A stretch of 47,887 nt of DNA. It comes from CAYYJM01 sp964471755 (lineage in GTDB: Bacteria > Planctomycetota > Planctomycetia > Gemmatales > Gemmataceae). A program made the position numbers and the translations under genes. Location of the stretch: contig CAYYJM010000012.1 in the NCBI GenBank assembly GCA_964471755.1, forward strand, positions 1-47,887, given 5' to 3'. The notes beneath the pieces were generated by a model. That model did no database searches and had not been told where the DNA came from. It saw only the letters and a program-made list of their open reading frames with translations. This document shows positions 1 to 8,824 of this stretch, piece after piece (positions within the stretch are counted from its first letter, which is position 1; every line of letters begins with the position of its first letter).

Positions 1-145
1 GAAGTTCTTCCCCATAGGGATGACGCAGGGTGTGGAGCTCGCGTGGGCCCACGTCGAGGCCGATCCCGTCGAGTTCGACAAGGGCGGCATCGACGCCTTC
101 GGCGCTGCTGGCCGAGGCCAGACCGACGAACCAGCGACTGCTCAT
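1..145 (-). CDS. anmK: Anhydro-N-acetylmuramic acid kinase, N-terminal fragment
   Basis: Partial gene running off the left edge; only the first 48 codons are present. The ATG is at 145. The visible protein begins MSSRWFVGLASASSAEGVDA and continues with an ALVELDG stretch. This matches the opening of AnmK-type sugar kinases, where an SGTSxDGxDAALVEI-like segment forms the phosphate-binding start of the ASKHA fold. In the family the enzyme converts anhydro-MurNAc plus ATP to MurNAc-6-phosphate during peptidoglycan recycling. Here the usual SGTS reads SASS and the usual D of the DG pair is E, a variant I believe occurs in planctomycete homologues but cannot confirm. With so little sequence the call rests on this one motif. 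It is the last visible gene of a leftward run. Confidence 0.6.
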   Translation of the reverse strand, partial: MSSRWFVGLASASSAEGVDAALVELDGIGLDVGPRELHTLRHPYGEEL

Positions 146-271
146 CCGGGAGGCTCCCGGGCACAAGGATTGCGCGACTCTGGGCGGGATGAGTTATAGC
201 CGACCGGGCCGCGGGACTACAAGACGGGTTGGACTCGGCCCGGGTGCAGGGCCTTCGCCGCGTGAATGTCG

Positions 272-289
272 GGCGCTCCCGCCCACCCT
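272..289. repeat. Short fragment matching the 32.5 kb palindromic element
   Basis: An 18-base stretch (ggcgctcccgcccaccct) is identical to positions 32647-32664 inside the nested palindrome at 32422-32666. It lies in the 159-base gap between the SDR gene stop (305) and the anmK start (145). This suggests a decayed or partial copy of the same dispersed element. The match is short and GC-rich, so chance is not excluded. Confidence 0.35.
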
Positions 290-304
290 CCAGTAGACCA
301 GGCT

Positions 305-1093
305 TCATGCCCCGTCCTGCTTGAGTTTGATGCGCCGGTAGTGCCTCTCCGCCAGCCAGTCGGCCAGGAAGCGTGGCAGAGTTCGCAACAGCCAGACCTG
401 GAACCAGGAGCCGGTCGGAAAGGCGACCTTCGCCTGGCGAGCCCGGATCGCCGTCACCATCCGCCGGACGGCGGCGGGCAGCTCCATCATGCCCGGTATG
501 GTCGCCGGGTCGATGCTCGCCGTCATCGGCGTCTTGATGAAGCCGGGACACAGGATTGTCACATCGATCCCGTGTTCGCGCAGCTCGACGCGATAGGCAT
601 CGCACAGGGCGTTGACGCCGGCCTTGCTCGCGCAGTACGCCCCCATGCGCGGCAGGCCGGCCAACGACGCCAGGCTCGACAGAGCGACGAGCTGGCCGCG
701 CTTTCGCTCGATCATCCCTGGCAGGACGGCATGAAAGGTATTGGCCAGGCCGATCAGGTTGATCCGAATGATCGCGTCGGTATCGGCAGCGTGGTCGGCC
801 GTCGCCAGCGTCTCCCGACCGATGCCGGCCGCGGCGATCACGATGTCGATCGGCCCGAGCTTCGTCTCCAGTTCGCGCACGGCCGACCCGAGTCCCTGAC
901 GATCGGTCACGTCGGCGACGGCATGAGCATACGGTTTGCCATCGAGATCGGCCGCGACGCTGGCCAGCGCCTCGGCCTGGAGATCGAGGCCGCCGATCTT
1001 CGCCCCCTCGGCGGACAACTGCCTGGCCAGTTCCCGGCCGATGCCGCTGGCCGCTCCGGTGATCAGGATGACCTTGCCATGAAAGGGGCTCAT
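305..1093 (-). CDS. SDR family oxidoreductase
   Basis: A 262-residue classical short-chain dehydrogenase/reductase. The Rossmann glycine motif TGAASGIG is at residues 12-19, followed by an acidic residue (D37) at the end of beta-2 that favours NAD(H). The structural AAAG motif is near 87-90. The active site is complete: N112, S140, Y153 and K157 in a YxxxK arrangement. The ATG at 1093 is preferred because AAGGCG lies just upstream; a TTG at 1126 would add 11 residues but has no visible ribosome site. The C-terminal 60 residues contain hydrophobic and basic stretches (WFQVWLLRTLPRFLADWL) that may touch the membrane, as in SDRs acting on lipids or sterols. The substrate cannot be told from sequence. 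The gene follows a hairpin that probably ends the upstream von Willebrand gene. Confidence 0.85.
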   Translation of the reverse strand: MSPFHGKVILITGAASGIGRELARQLSAEGAKIGGLDLQAEALASVAADLDGKPYAHAVADVTDRQGLGSAVRELETKLGPIDIVIAAAGIGRETLATADHAADTDAIIRINLIGLANTFHAVLPGMIERKRGQLVALSSLASLAGLPRMGAYCASKAGVNALCDAYRVELREHGIDVTILCPGFIKTPMTASIDPATIPGMMELPAAVRRMVTAIRARQAKVAFPTGSWFQVWLLRTLPRFLADWLAERHYRRIKLKQDGA

Positions 1094-1133
1094 GATTCGC
1101 CTTCGTGTAGTCACGGTTTCACTCAAAGTGAAC

Positions 1134-1158
1134 GAGCCCCGCCAGCGCGGCGGGGCTC
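1134..1158 (-). terminator. Hairpin after the von Willebrand A gene
   Basis: A perfect 10-bp stem (gagccccgcc / ggcggggctc) with a 5-base loop lies between the stop of the von Willebrand gene (1176) and the SDR start (1093). The position fits a terminator for the leftward upstream gene. There is no strong T-tract, so Rho-independent action is uncertain. Confidence 0.5.
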
Positions 1159-1175
1159 ATCCCTGACAGCCGGGC

Positions 1176-2249
1176 TCAGTAGTCGATGCCCGCCTTCTTC
1201 GCCTGCTTGCGGAGCATCTCGAGGACCTGCGAGTCGAAGCCGTCCTTCTTGTTCTGCTTCTTCATCTCCTGAGCGATGAAGTCGCTGCGCTTCTGGTCCA
1301 GCTCACGAGCTTCCTTGGCCAGCGCCGCACGCTTCTCCTCGACCTGCTTGAGGATGACCTTCTGCTCCTCGGCCGACTTCCCCTGGAGCTGCTTCGGCAA
1401 CTGGTCCTTGGGGAGCTTGTCGAGGGCGACCTCCTTGCGTTTGAGGGCCTCGATCAGGTCGAACGACGGGGCGGCCGCAGCCTTGCCCATGAAGCCGCCC
1501 CGCCCGGCGGCGACCGGGGCCGGCAGGGCGCGNNNNNNNNNNTGCTTCTCGCGATGACCGTAGACCAGGGTGTTCGTCGCCAGGTCGGCGTTGATCTCGC
1601 CGAGCCGTTTGTCGAACGGCGTCGCGATGGCCAGTTGCACGCCGCCATCCTGAGCGATGGCCGTGTACGCGCCCTCCGCCTTGAGACAGATCTCTTTCCA
1701 GTGCGTGGTGCAGTCGGCGTTCTTGCCGCACTGGATCGTGTTGATGATGATCCCCTTCTCGCAGGCCTTCTTGCACGTTTCGGGGTACTTCACGTCGTCG
1801 GCATAGTCCATGTGCGGCGGCGCGTCGCCGACCAGGAAGATGATGCGCAGGGTCTTCTTGTCGGTACTCCACTTGATCTTGTTGACCGCCTCGGGCAGGT
1901 CGCCGCCACCACCGGCGGAGAACTTCTTCAACTCCGCGTAAACGGCGTCGAGATCGTCGGTCAGGTCGGTGACACGGGTGACGTAGGCATCACTCTTGTC
2001 GCGGTAAGCGACCAGACCGACCTTGAGAGCGGGCGTGGGTTTGCCGCCGGCGATCTGATTGCAGATGGCCCAGATCTTGGCCTTGGCGGCCTCGATCAGA
2101 CCGCCCATGCTGCCGGTCGTGTCCAGGCAGAAGACGACCTCCACCTGCGGTTTGTCCGCCTTCTTCGGTGCCGCCGGCTTCTCTTCCGCGCCGACTGGCC
2201 AGGCCAGGACCACCAGGGTCAGGGCCGCCAGCCATGTCGTGATTCGCAT
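1176..2249 (-). CDS. Secreted von Willebrand factor A domain protein (interrupted by assembly gap)
   Basis: About 357 residues with an N-terminal signal peptide (MRITTWLAALTLVVLAWPVG, then AEE) and a von Willebrand A domain. The metal-ion-dependent adhesion site is visible as DTTGSMGG in FCLDTTGSMGG near residue 40, with a later FLVGDAPPHMDY segment. The C-terminal third is charged and helical, rich in K, E and Q, and probably coiled coil. The ATG at 2249 follows GGGAGG at a good distance; upstream in-frame residues are not protein-like. A gap of ten N (1533-1542) falls in the alanine/proline-rich linker after the A domain. Reading frame is the same on both sides, but the true number of missing residues is unknown. 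Such proteins usually mediate metal-dependent protein binding outside the cytoplasm; the partner is unknown. Confidence 0.8.
   Translation of the reverse strand: MRITTWLAALTLVVLAWPVGAEEKPAAPKKADKPQVEVVFCLDTTGSMGGLIEAAKAKIWAICNQIAGGKPTPALKVGLVAYRDKSDAYVTRVTDLTDDLDAVYAELKKFSAGGGGDLPEAVNKIKWSTDKKTLRIIFLVGDAPPHMDYADDVKYPETCKKACEKGIIINTIQCGKNADCTTHWKEICLKAEGAYTAIAQDGGVQLAIATPFDKRLGEINADLATNTLVYGHREKXXXXRALPAPVAAGRGGFMGKAAAAPSFDLIEALKRKEVALDKLPKDQLPKQLQGKSAEEQKVILKQVEEKRAALAKEARELDQKRSDFIAQEMKKQNKKDGFDSQVLEMLRKQAKKAGIDY
1533..1542. other. Assembly gap (10 N) inside the von Willebrand gene
   Basis: Ten undetermined bases in an alanine/proline-coding, very GC-rich stretch. Ten is a conventional placeholder length, so the real gap size is unknown. 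Both flanks read in the same frame only if the gap is taken at face value. Confidence 0.98.
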
Positions 2250-2349
2250 CGCACAGTCCTCCCGGGGATGATGTGGGTCTTCCCTGTATCGACGGATCAC
2301 CCGGACCCGGAGATTGCTCCGGCGGCGCGCGGTATGTAACAAGTCGGCG

Positions 2350-3219
2350 TCAGACCACGCCGAGGAGGGAGCCGAGAAGATTGTCCGCCGGGTAGCTGTG
2401 GCCGAGATGCTGGCGGAACCCCTCGGCCTGAGCGACGCCGGCCTCCCGGCCGCGCTGGGCTCCCCAGTCGCGCATCGCCTGCACGTACTGATCCATGCCG
2501 TGATGTTTGAGCAGCCAGTCCCGCTGGCTGGCATGGGCAGCCAGCATCTTCGCCTTGTCCTCGATGGCGTCGCTGACCTCCTGCGCCGCCGTCTCCACCT
2601 CCTGCTGCAGCTGCACGACTGCGCTTGGTTCCAGCAACAGGCGTCGCTCCAGCACCCGCGGCGGCGCCAATGCCGGCGCCTGCCCCTGCTGCGGCGGCAG
2701 GCTCAGCAGTGACGGCGGCAGCGGCGCTGCTGCCTCCNNNNNNNNNNCGATCGGATCGCAGTAGTAGAGATGCGGAATGCCCGGCAGCACAGCTCCGAGG
2801 TGGCGATCGGGCAGAAAATTCGGAATCGGCGCGGCGAAGACGGCCGCTCGCACGATCCGGCTCGTCTCTTCATGGTCGAGCATGTAGTCGGCCGGGCTGT
2901 GCGTCAGGACGATGCGCGGCCGAACGGTTCGCAGCAAACGGGTGACACGCTCCAGGCCCTGCTCGCCGTACATCACGAGCAGATCGCGTTCGAGCAGACA
3001 GTGATACGTCGCCCCGATCAGGTCGGCGGCGGCCGCTCCTTCCTGCTGCCGGATGCGCGCGATCGCCTCGGGGCCATGTTCGACGGAGCCGCAATCGCCG
3101 GCCGTCATGGTGGCGATGTGGACCTCCCAGCCGAGCCGGCGCAGGCGAACCAGGGCACCGGCACAGAGGAACTCCGCATCGTCCGGATGGGCCAGCACAC
3201 TGAGTACGACATTGTCCAC
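2350..3219 (-). CDS. PIG-L (LmbE-like) family deacetylase with low-complexity insert
   Basis: About 289 residues of the PIG-L/LmbE zinc-dependent N-acetylglucosamine deacetylase family. The N-terminal AHPDDAEF metal-binding motif and the later HSPADYMLDHEETSRI segment, which carries the other zinc ligands, are both present. The family removes acetyl groups from GlcNAc-type conjugates (lipid, mycothiol, bacillithiol or antibiotic precursors); the substrate here is unknown. I chose the GTG at 3219 because AGGAG sits six bases upstream; another GTG at 3240 overlaps the upstream stop as GTGA and cannot be excluded. A ten-N gap (2738-2747) follows the YYCDPI motif. After it comes about 50 residues of Pro/Ala/Gln/Leu-rich sequence not expected in the family, before the conserved C-terminal SQRDWLLKHHGMDQY part. 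Confidence 0.8.
   Translation of the reverse strand: MDNVVLSVLAHPDDAEFLCAGALVRLRRLGWEVHIATMTAGDCGSVEHGPEAIARIRQQEGAAAADLIGATYHCLLERDLLVMYGEQGLERVTRLLRTVRPRIVLTHSPADYMLDHEETSRIVRAAVFAAPIPNFLPDRHLGAVLPGIPHLYYCDPIXXXXEAAAPLPPSLLSLPPQQGQAPALAPPRVLERRLLLEPSAVVQLQQEVETAAQEVSDAIEDKAKMLAAHASQRDWLLKHHGMDQYVQAMRDWGAQRGREAGVAQAEGFRQHLGHSYPADNLLGSLLGVV
2738..2747. other. Assembly gap (10 N) inside the PIG-L gene
   Basis: Ten undetermined bases next to a CTG/CAG/GCC-rich low-complexity segment (about 2600-2737). The true length is unknown. Like the first gap it falls in Ala/Pro-rich coding DNA, suggesting that composition broke the assembly. Confidence 0.98.
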
Positions 3220-3236
3220 GGCTCGCTCCTGGCGTG

Positions 3237-5663
3237 TCACGGGGCCGAGGTCGACGGGGTCGCCGGCTGGCCGGCCGGTTGTGCCGGGATGGCCTGGGCC
3301 GGGTTGCGTCGGTTCTGGATGGTCATGCGGACGCCCTCCGAGATCAACGGCCGGGTCGCCCCGCTGGTCAACGCCGCCAGGCCCACCGACGTGACCGTCC
3401 CCGGAATGGCCGCCCCGGCGAACGACGGCACGAACGCCACCAGCGTGGTCAGGTTGAGGACCGGCACCTCGAACGGACGCGGGAAGAAGGTGTGCTGCCG
3501 CAGCTGATTCTGCATCTGCGCCGCCAGCAGCAGATCCAGCGGCACCGGACTGAACTGGCCGGCGTGGGCCAGGGTGCCCTGGCTCAACTGCGACAGCGTC
3601 AGGGCCGTGTTCAGAATCCGACGGCGATACTGTTCTTCCTTCTCCTCGGCGAGCTTGCGGTAGTCCAGTTGCACCTCGCAGGTGGTTTCCTGGACGTAGT
3701 TGTCATCGCGATACTCGCGGTGTTCGTCGAACTGCGGCCAGGCCAGCACCTTGTCGCGCCAGCTGTACATCGCTCGCGGATCGAGGTACGTCGCCAGGGC
3801 CCGGTCGTCGGACGCCTGGAAGTGCCACAGGGTCGCCTCGGCGAACAGCTTGCGAGCCGTCACCGTCTCGGGGAGCTTCTCGACTCCCGCGACGTAGTAA
3901 TGATGCTCGAAGTTGCTGATCGACTTGTAGAGGTTCAACTCGTACAGGAACAGGGCGGCGTTGAACTCGCGCACGCGCTGCTCACGCAGTTGTTCGCGGC
4001 GAGCCCGTTCGTCGGCCGGCAGTTTGGCTTCCTCGGGACTCTCGGCGAGCATCTCGGCGGTGGCCGATTCCACCAGCCGGCGGCGCTTCTCATCGGGCAG
4101 CAGACGCTCACGCTCCTTGACGAGTTGCTCGCGTTCTTCCGGCGATTTCCTGGCCTCCGTTTCCGTCAGTGTCAGGTCGGCCGAGCGGAGCGGATCGGCG
4201 AAGCGGCTCATGCCCTCGGCCTGCCAGTAGGCATCCGCGTCGCGCATCATGTTGATCTGTCGGGCGGCGGGCTCGACGATCATGTGGTTCACTTCGGCAT
4301 GCTTGCGCCACATCGCCTCGCAGTTGCGCCACTGGGCCTCCGTGGCCGCCCCCTCCGGGACAGCGACGGCCGCCAGTTCGCCCGAGGTGAAGCGGTTGCC
4401 CTGCGTCTCGAACCAGTTCGGAATCGGCCAGGGTTCCGTGTCGAACCACCCCTCCTGCTGAAGGTCCTGACACAGGTGCGTCTGCGTCAGGGCCGGATAC
4501 TGGCGGAACAGCAGGGTCGCCATCTGCTTCGGCTTGCGCTGACGGACCGGATCGGTCGGCGTCTGGGTCGAGCCGGGCAGGTCGCCCGGAGGCGGCACCG
4601 GCTCCTGGGCGTAGCCATACCACGCCCGCGCGATCGCCTGGCCGTCGATGGTATCGTTCAGCACCGAGTCGTTGGTCAACTCGGCGAAGTTGTAGGCCGG
4701 CCGGAACAGTTCCTGCGGGGCCTGGATCTTGTCCTTGCGTTCGGGCGGCAGCGGCGGAAAGCGCTGATTCGACGGCAGCAGCACGGCATCGGCCCTGGTC
4801 CACTCGGCGTTCTTCGCGGTCATCGCGATTTCCTGGAACCGCGAGGGCAGACGCCAGTTCTTGCTCAGGAATTCCAGCACCGCCTCGGGCCGGACGCAGA
4901 CGAACTGCCGACGCTGCTCACGCTCATCCTCACGCCGGATGCCAACGGCCAGCCGATGGATCAGCTTCGGATTCTCCTTGCAGAAGCGTTCCAGCTCCTC
5001 CCAGTTGATCGACTCGGTGCCGTCCGCCTCGCGCTTGCGGAACCGGGCCGGATCACGCTCGCTGGGCGGAATCATGCTCAACTGGAGCAGCGACCGCATC
5101 ACGTTCGTCTCGTCGGAGAGACAGACCTTGTGTTGCAGGTAGAAGCCGACGTAGAAGCGCATTTCCGGGTTGTTCTGGTTGCGCCGTTCGCCCTCGGCCT
5201 GGAGCTGGATGCCGCGCGCGATGTAGAAGTACTTGTCGAAGGGGCGATCCGATTCGACCGACACGTTGTAGGCGAGGTTCCAGCTCTGGAACAGCCACGG
5301 CGTGATGAAGTGCGGCTGGAGCTTGGTCAGGGCTCCGACGTAGAACTCCAGCTCGTTCCACTGGTTCTTCTTCTGCTTCTCGATGGCGTTGATCCACAGC
5401 GCACAGGTGGCCAGGCCGCGCGAGCCGGTCAGGGTCAGACGCACCAGCGAGCCGGACAACTCGACGTCGCCATGCGTCTGTTCGAGGATGGCCAGATCGG
5501 CAGCCCTGGCCTCGACGACGTTGCGTCGCCACAGGAACGAGCCGGCGAACAGCAGCAGGACCAGCCCGATGTAGACCACCTTGCGAGCCGTGAGCAGCTC
5601 GCGCGGTGACAACTGGCGGTCCATGAACCGCTGGGCGAACCATTGCAACAGGGAGTCCTGCAT
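3237..5663 (-). CDS. Large membrane-anchored protein of unknown function, ABC operon partner
   Basis: An 808-residue protein I do not recognise as a characterised family. One transmembrane helix is clear near residues 28-46 (VVYIGLVLLLFAGSFLWRR), followed by a long domain predicted to lie outside the cytoplasm. The middle (about 490-560) is highly charged, rich in E and R, and probably coiled coil. The C-terminus is rich in A, P and T. No enzymatic motif is evident. It starts at an ATG (5663) preceded by AAGGG, 45 bases after the permease stop, and its stop overlaps the first possible start of the PIG-L gene. The tight leftward arrangement ATPase, permease, this protein, PIG-L implies an operon. 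A role as an accessory subunit or substrate-handling partner of the transporter is inference. Confidence 0.7.
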   Translation of the reverse strand: MQDSLLQWFAQRFMDRQLSPRELLTARKVVYIGLVLLLFAGSFLWRRNVVEARAADLAILEQTHGDVELSGSLVRLTLTGSRGLATCALWINAIEKQKKNQWNELEFYVGALTKLQPHFITPWLFQSWNLAYNVSVESDRPFDKYFYIARGIQLQAEGERRNQNNPEMRFYVGFYLQHKVCLSDETNVMRSLLQLSMIPPSERDPARFRKREADGTESINWEELERFCKENPKLIHRLAVGIRREDEREQRRQFVCVRPEAVLEFLSKNWRLPSRFQEIAMTAKNAEWTRADAVLLPSNQRFPPLPPERKDKIQAPQELFRPAYNFAELTNDSVLNDTIDGQAIARAWYGYAQEPVPPPGDLPGSTQTPTDPVRQRKPKQMATLLFRQYPALTQTHLCQDLQQEGWFDTEPWPIPNWFETQGNRFTSGELAAVAVPEGAATEAQWRNCEAMWRKHAEVNHMIVEPAARQINMMRDADAYWQAEGMSRFADPLRSADLTLTETEARKSPEEREQLVKERERLLPDEKRRRLVESATAEMLAESPEEAKLPADERARREQLREQRVREFNAALFLYELNLYKSISNFEHHYYVAGVEKLPETVTARKLFAEATLWHFQASDDRALATYLDPRAMYSWRDKVLAWPQFDEHREYRDDNYVQETTCEVQLDYRKLAEEKEEQYRRRILNTALTLSQLSQGTLAHAGQFSPVPLDLLLAAQMQNQLRQHTFFPRPFEVPVLNLTTLVAFVPSFAGAAIPGTVTSVGLAALTSGATRPLISEGVRMTIQNRRNPAQAIPAQPAGQPATPSTSAP

Positions 5664-5708
5664 GGGTAACCCTTCTCGTTCTCAGTGATCCATGAGCAGC
5701 AACGCGGG

Positions 5709-7652
5709 TCAGCTGGCCGAGGCGATCTCGCGGCCCTTCATCAGGAAGTAGGCCAGCACGAACCACGGCAACAGGTAGCCGACCAGCACAAGCACACTGA
5801 TCAGAATCTGCGCCAGGGGGATGTCGAAACCCTCGGCGACGTACGCGGTCATGTCGAAACGGTCGATGTCCGGCAGCAGATTCAGCACGGCCTGGACGAT
5901 CCAGCGGAAGCCGTAGTCCAGCCCCTGGGCGACGTTCGTCGTCACCGTCTGTTCCAGCGGCGCGGTCATGGTCGAGCGGGTCGTCACGCGGACCAGTGAT
6001 TCCAGCGGACCACCGCCAACGTTGGTGCCCAGGGCGACCTGCTGGATGAACTCGCGGAAGATGCCGCCGAGATAGATCAGCCAGACGATCAGCAGGCTGA
6101 CCACGCCGCTGAGGTAGGTGCTGAGGCAGACCGCCAGGCCGATGACCAGGCAGAGCCGCAGCCAGAGCCCGATCGCCCCCTTGAAGTAGTTGACGGTGAA
6201 CCAGAGCCGATCGCCGGAACCGCTCACGTCGTCCTGCCGCAGGTAGAGGTCGTAGCGTGCCATGCCCAGATACTGGGTGGCACTGAGGCAGCGGACACGC
6301 ACCGTCAGCGGCGCGACGCCGGCCTTCTCCAGTTCCTGCATCTGCCGACGCTCGGCCGCGTCCTTCGGGATGGCGTTGCGGAACAGGCCGGCCGGCAGAT
6401 CAATCGACTCGGTGTGATAATCGATCACTGGCTGACTGAAGATCTCGTAGAAGCCGAACTCCTCGGCCACCCGCGCGTCCGGGTCGGGATCGTTCTTCTC
6501 CTCCAACTCCTTGCGGCGAGCCCGGGCGGCGGCCTCGTCTCCCTTCTTGAACTTCCACGTCGTGAAGACGAACGAGCTGTTGACGCCGCGATTCTCGTAG
6601 CCCTTGGTCGTGCGGTAGATGTCGAAGGCGAACTCGCAGCGCACCTTGTCGCGATTGGCCAGTCGGCTGCTCGGCTCACCGAAGCTCCAGACGGCCATCG
6701 GCGGTGTGCCGATGCCGATCATCGGTCCCGAGATGTAGCTACGATAGTCCCATTCACGGCCGACGCTCTCGCCGCGTCGCGCGTCCTTGGTGTTCTCGAA
6801 CGTCAGCACGCCGTAGAGCGGATCGCGCGCCTTGAGCGTGTCGGCCGCCGCCTCGGGATCGATGCCGCGCAGCACGTACAGCACGCCGATCAGGTTCAGC
6901 ACGATCAGGATCAGAGTCATGAGCCCGACGTAGCCGATAAAGCGGCCGAGGATGACCTCGAAGCGCTCGACCGGCTTGGTCAGGATCGTGTGAATCGTCT
7001 GCTGACGGATGTCGGCCGGGATGCTGAAGGCCGCGACGAGAATGGCCGCGAACAGCATCAGCGGTGTCATGGCCATGTCGATGACCTGGACGTACGTCTT
7101 GAGCTGATCTTCGGGCTTGGGCGAGATGAACCAACTGGCGAACATCAGCACGACGAGCAGGGCCGAGAAGACGTACAGGATACGTCGGCGAATGCCTTCC
7201 ATGAACGAGAGCTTGGTCAGGGCCCAGATGCGCCGCCAGTTGAGGGCCAGGCAGCCGGCCAGGAACGGCAGCCCGACCCCGATGAGGCCGGCCACGCCCG
7301 CGACGAAGCCGGCGATGTGGCCGGCAATCAGGTAGCCGCGCACCGTGCCCGAGCCGGAAATGCCGGTCAGGTTGGCCGCCGACGCACCGCGCTCGAACAG
7401 GACGATCCGGGCGATCAGGGCCACGCCACAGACCAGCAGACAGAGCGTCAGCAGCGACCGCATCCAGGCTCGCGGCAGCAGAATCTGCCCCTGTCCCTGT
7501 GTCGTGTGTCCGCCGGATCGGCGCACGATGACAAAGAGAATCAGCATGCCCAGCAAGGCGTACGGCCCGATGGCCTGCACCCAGAGCCAGAGCATCGCGG
7601 GGACATCCCCCAGTTGCAGCGGATCACGCTCGAAGAACAGAACGCCCAGCAT
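5709..7652 (-). CDS. ABC-2 type transporter permease
   Basis: A 647-residue integral membrane protein. Several hydrophobic helices lie in the first 270 residues and more in the last 150. A stretch of about 200 hydrophilic residues sits between them (roughly 280-475). The segment around residues 150-260, including LTKLSFMEGIRRRILYVFSA and later TILTKPVERFEVILGRFIGY, is typical of ABC-2 permeases of the NosY/YhhJ type. The ATPase gene ends 31 bases upstream, so the two probably form one exporter or membrane-remodelling complex. The ATG at 7652 is the only reasonable start. The large soluble insert between the two membrane halves is unusual for a minimal ABC-2 permease and may interact with the 808-residue product of the next gene. 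The substrate is unknown. Confidence 0.85.
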   Translation of the reverse strand: MLGVLFFERDPLQLGDVPAMLWLWVQAIGPYALLGMLILFVIVRRSGGHTTQGQGQILLPRAWMRSLLTLCLLVCGVALIARIVLFERGASAANLTGISGSGTVRGYLIAGHIAGFVAGVAGLIGVGLPFLAGCLALNWRRIWALTKLSFMEGIRRRILYVFSALLVVLMFASWFISPKPEDQLKTYVQVIDMAMTPLMLFAAILVAAFSIPADIRQQTIHTILTKPVERFEVILGRFIGYVGLMTLILIVLNLIGVLYVLRGIDPEAAADTLKARDPLYGVLTFENTKDARRGESVGREWDYRSYISGPMIGIGTPPMAVWSFGEPSSRLANRDKVRCEFAFDIYRTTKGYENRGVNSSFVFTTWKFKKGDEAAARARRKELEEKNDPDPDARVAEEFGFYEIFSQPVIDYHTESIDLPAGLFRNAIPKDAAERRQMQELEKAGVAPLTVRVRCLSATQYLGMARYDLYLRQDDVSGSGDRLWFTVNYFKGAIGLWLRLCLVIGLAVCLSTYLSGVVSLLIVWLIYLGGIFREFIQQVALGTNVGGGPLESLVRVTTRSTMTAPLEQTVTTNVAQGLDYGFRWIVQAVLNLLPDIDRFDMTAYVAEGFDIPLAQILISVLVLVGYLLPWFVLAYFLMKGREIASAS

Positions 7653-7683
7653 GGTCGTCTCTCCAGCCTCCCGTGGCGGTCCG

Positions 7684-8631
7684 TTACTTCTTGTCCTGAA
7701 CGCGATCCGACGGCGTCGTCGGCTGCTCGGCCGGCTTCTTCTCCGGCTCGGGCAGGTAGCGCCGGCCGGGATGCGCCTTGCTCTCCTCGACGATCCGCAA
7801 GAAGTAGTCTTCCAGCGTCGTCGTCGGATGGCCGACCGACTCGACCTTGCCGCCGTGCTTGCGAATGACCGCTTCCAGCTCGCGCTGCAGATCCGGTGTC
7901 AGCGGCACGTCACTGGCCCGCAGTTCGACGCGCTGGATGTCCTGCAACAGCGTCTTGACCTCGCCGTAGGCCTGTAGTTCGCCGTCGGCCAGGATGGCGA
8001 TGCGGTCGCAGATGTCCTGCACGTCCTCCAGACGATGGCTGCACATGATGACCGTCTTGCCCTGGTTGCGCAGTTCGGCGATCAGGTTCTTCATCCAGCG
8101 TGAGCCGAGCGGATCGAGGCCGGAGGTCGGCTCGTCGAGGATGACCAGGTCCGGATCGTTGATCAGGGCCTGGGCCAGACCGATTCGTTGCCGCATGCCC
8201 TTGGAGTATTCTCGCAGAATGCGCTTGCGATCGGCCTTGAGACCGACCAGTTCGATGAGCTTCTGGGCCTTGGCCGCCCGCTCGGCCGCCGGGATGTTGA
8301 ACAGCCGACCGTAGAAGTCGAGCGTCTCCTCGGCGTTGAGGAAGCGGTAGAGGTACGACTCCTCGGGCAGGTAGCCGATCTTCTCGTTCTTGCGCACGTC
8401 GGCGGCCGGTTTGCCGAAGATGGTCGCGTCGCCGTCGGTCGGGAAGAGCAGACCGAGCAGCAGTTTGATGGTCGTGGTCTTGCCCGAGCCGTTCGGCCCG
8501 AGCAGGCCGAAGATTTCGCCCCGGCGGATCTCGATGTTGAGCGCTCGCAGGGCGGTCTTCTTGGCCCGACCCCAGAAGTCGCGGAAGATCTTCGTCAGTT
8601 TTACCGTCGAGACGATGACATCCTGGGCCAT
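7684..8631 (-). CDS. ABC transporter ATP-binding protein
   Basis: A 315-residue ATPase subunit. Walker A is GPNGSGKTT (residues 45-53), the signature motif is the YSKGMRQR variant (142-149) common in ABC-2 exporters, Walker B is LVILDEP (162-168), and the switch histidine lies in MCSHRLED. The last 50 residues are a charged tail rich in K, P and E. The ATG at 8631 follows GGGGGAGG with eight bases spacing, one of the strongest ribosome sites in the window. It is the first gene of the leftward operon with the permease and the 808-residue protein. It energises transport or export; the cargo cannot be deduced. Confidence 0.93.
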   Translation of the reverse strand: MAQDVIVSTVKLTKIFRDFWGRAKKTALRALNIEIRRGEIFGLLGPNGSGKTTTIKLLLGLLFPTDGDATIFGKPAADVRKNEKIGYLPEESYLYRFLNAEETLDFYGRLFNIPAAERAAKAQKLIELVGLKADRKRILREYSKGMRQRIGLAQALINDPDLVILDEPTSGLDPLGSRWMKNLIAELRNQGKTVIMCSHRLEDVQDICDRIAILADGELQAYGEVKTLLQDIQRVELRASDVPLTPDLQRELEAVIRKHGGKVESVGHPTTTLEDYFLRIVEESKAHPGRRYLPEPEKKPAEQPTTPSDRVQDKK

Positions 8632-8824
8632 GCCGTCAACCTCCCCCAGCCAGCGGAACCGCCTGGCGTGATGTTCGTGTTGATTTCGATACGCCGGCGG
8701 TATCGGAATGGTTCGCCGTCAGTTTAGGAGTGCGGAGCGCGACGAGCAAGGCGTTCGCCGTGGTCCGCGTTCGTAGAATAAGCCGGGTCGCGAGTCCCCG
8801 GCTCTTCCGTACGAAAAGAATCGC

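Noticed and set aside
3234..5609. 791-codon open frame on the + strand opposite the 808-residue gene
   Set aside because: It has no domain sense, no ribosome site, and is rich in R, L, G and V as expected from the antisense of a GC-rich gene. The opposite strand has a membrane helix and good start signals.
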